Assembly: GCA_016783865.1 (NCBI GenBank) | Contig: JADHVS010000215.1 | Location: forward strand, 1 to 7,213 | From: Bacteroidales bacterium | GTDB lineage: Bacteria; Bacteroidota; Bacteroidia; Bacteroidales; SM23-62 | Reading direction: 5' to 3' | DNA length: 7,213 nt | Shown: one piece after another, positions 6,218 through 7,213 of the stretch | Layout: every line of letters begins with the position of its first letter | How positions within the stretch are numbered: position 1 is the first letter of the stretch | Position numbers and translations under genes: made by a program | Notes under the pieces: generated by a model | Databases searched by the model: none | Told to the model about the DNA's origin: nothing | Seen by the model: only the letters and a program-made list of their open reading frames with translations

Positions 6218-7012
6218 ATGATAAATGATCTGATATACGTTTATTGCATATCAAACAGACCTCTTGGACTTGTTCGTAAAATGGAGTCCAAAGGCTTGAA
6301 ATCTCTTATGTTAGATGATTTTTACGTGATCGTTAAATTTGTTTCCGAAAGTGAATTCTCCGAAGAAAACTTTAAAAGGAATTTATCAGATATTCAGTGG
6401 TTGGAATCCAACGCGCGGGAGCATATCAGGGTAATCAGCATGATCATGGAATCTAGTACCGTAATCCCTTTTAAATTTGGCACTATCTATAATACTAAAG
6501 CCAGTTTGAAAAAATTCATTGAGGATTATTCCGGTGCATTGATCGAAAATCTCCTTCATATCGAGTGGAAAGAAGAATGGGCGGTTAAAATGTATTGCGA
6601 TCGTAACGCGCTGAGCGAACAAATTGACGAATTGAGCAAAGAAACCGCTGCGCTGGAAAAGCAGATCATGGCAAGTTCGCCCGGGAAAGCATTTCTTCTA
6701 CAAAGAAAAAAAGCAGACCTGATCGAAAATGAGATGGATCGGCTTTGTAAGAACTACGGACAGAAGTATTATGATGAATTTAAAAATCTGAGTGAATCAA
6801 ACAGCCTCAATAATCTGCTCCCGAAAGAATGTACCGGGAGAAAGGATACCATGATCCTCAATGCCTCTTTTCTCGTATTTAAAGATAAGGCCATTGACTT
6901 TGTCTCTACCGTAAGGTTCCTGAAAAAAAAGTATACAGACCTCGGTTTTGATATCGAAATCACCGGTCCCTGGCCGCCATTTAATTTTATCTCCATTAAA
7001 GAAAAACAGTAA
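6218..7012 (+). CDS. gvpF/L: GvpF/GvpL-family gas vesicle protein (fourth, divergent copy)
   Basis: This 264-aa protein belongs to GvpF/L but to a different branch from the other three copies. It starts with LIYVYCIS (5-12), lacks the GPIGIG motif, and carries VIPFKFGTIY (82-91), SSPGKAFLLQRKK (153-165), MILNASFLV (212-220) and ITGPWPPFNFISI (248-260). The PGKAFLLQRKK and TGPWPPFNF segments are typical of canonical GvpF/GvpL. The central part (130-195) is charged and probably helical. It follows gvpO by 31 bp and has no clear Shine-Dalgarno sequence. Its stop overlaps the start of the next gene (TAATG). Being next to gvpO and a GvpJ-like gene, rather than the other three copies, suggests a separate role or origin. 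The split into GvpF versus GvpL is not resolvable here. Confidence 0.93.
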   Translation: MINDLIYVYCISNRPLGLVRKMESKGLKSLMLDDFYVIVKFVSESEFSEENFKRNLSDIQWLESNAREHIRVISMIMESSTVIPFKFGTIYNTKASLKKFIEDYSGALIENLLHIEWKEEWAVKMYCDRNALSEQIDELSKETAALEKQIMASSPGKAFLLQRKKADLIENEMDRLCKNYGQKYYDEFKNLSESNSLNNLLPKECTGRKDTMILNASFLVFKDKAIDFVSTVRFLKKKYTDLGFDIEITGPWPPFNFISIKEKQ

Positions 7013-7213
7013 TGCACGATAATGTAATCGACCGGTCTAAAGACATTACCATTCTGGAGTTACTCGACAGGGTTCTGAACAAAGGGGTCATCCTCACCGG
7101 CGACATTGTAATTTCTGTAGCAGATATCGATCTGGTATATGTAGGAGTAAAGTTAATGTTAAGCTCGGTTGAAACCATGGAGCAATTAAGGTCTGGAAAA
7201 TCAGTAGCGGAAA
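7012..7213 (+). CDS. gvpJ: GvpA-superfamily minor gas vesicle protein (GvpJ/GvpM/GvpS-like), 3'-truncated
   Basis: Sixty-seven residues are visible before the window ends. After a polar N-terminus, ITILELLDRVLNKGVILTG (12-30) and DIVISVADIDLVYVGVKLML (31-50), then SSVET, show the GvpA fold: helix, strand-turn-strand, helix. GvpA itself usually has a shorter polar N-terminus and an E/I-rich second helix. The LLDRVLNKGVILTGDIVISVADIDLV pattern with SSVET fits the minor paralogues GvpJ, GvpM and GvpS, which are related to GvpA but present in low amounts and needed for assembly. The assignment to J rather than M or S is tentative, since the C-terminus is missing. The ATG overlaps the upstream stop by one base (TAATG), so translation probably depends on termination-reinitiation. 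Confidence 0.88.
   Translation, partial: MHDNVIDRSKDITILELLDRVLNKGVILTGDIVISVADIDLVYVGVKLMLSSVETMEQLRSGKSVAE

Noticed and set aside
7012..7213. Main shell protein GvpA for the last gene
   Set aside because: The DRVLNKGVILTGDIVISVADIDLV pattern and the SSVET segment fit the minor paralogues J/M/S better than GvpA, although the truncated C-terminus prevents a final decision.

Overview
The window lies inside a gas vesicle (gvp) gene cluster. All nine genes are on the + strand and packed head to tail; gaps run from 31 bp down to a 1-bp overlap. No promoter, terminator, RNA gene, mobile element or CRISPR array is visible. Both ends cut through genes: the 5' end lacks the start of an ArsA/Get3-type ATPase, and the 3' end lacks most of the C-terminus of a GvpA-superfamily (GvpJ/GvpM/GvpS-like) protein.

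Layout: Get3/ArsA-like ATPase (1-831, partial); CDC48/VAT-type double AAA+ ATPase (835-2994); GvpF/L fused to a C-terminal DnaJ-type J domain (3015-4055); two tandem GvpF/L paralogues of 260 aa each (4057-4839, 4863-5645); GvpG (5647-5883); GvpO (5914-6186); a fourth, divergent GvpF/L (6218-7012); partial GvpJ-like gene (7012-7213). The genes recognised only from the family are the gvp accessory set. The main shell gene gvpA, the MoxR-type ATPase gvpN and gvpK are not in the window and may lie outside it.

Organism: a bacterium of moderate GC content is most likely. A/C-rich leaders without a Shine-Dalgarno sequence before two of the genes, and weak AAGGA-type sites before others, would suit an uncultured Bacteroidota-like lineage, but this is a weak inference. 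The CDC48 protein and the GPIGIG-type GvpF/L proteins resemble versions I associate with archaea and anaerobic bacteria, so lateral movement of the cluster is possible.

How the genes may work together: GvpF/L and GvpG are accessory proteins thought to bind the very hydrophobic, aggregation-prone GvpA and to help start shell assembly. Here they are linked to three general protein-handling machines: a Get3-like ATPase with a CxxC motif (a family that shields hydrophobic segments), a CDC48 unfoldase, and a J domain that would recruit Hsp70. The most notable single item is the GvpF/L-J-domain fusion. The most notable idea is that the operon encodes a dedicated chaperone pathway for shell proteins; this is inference.
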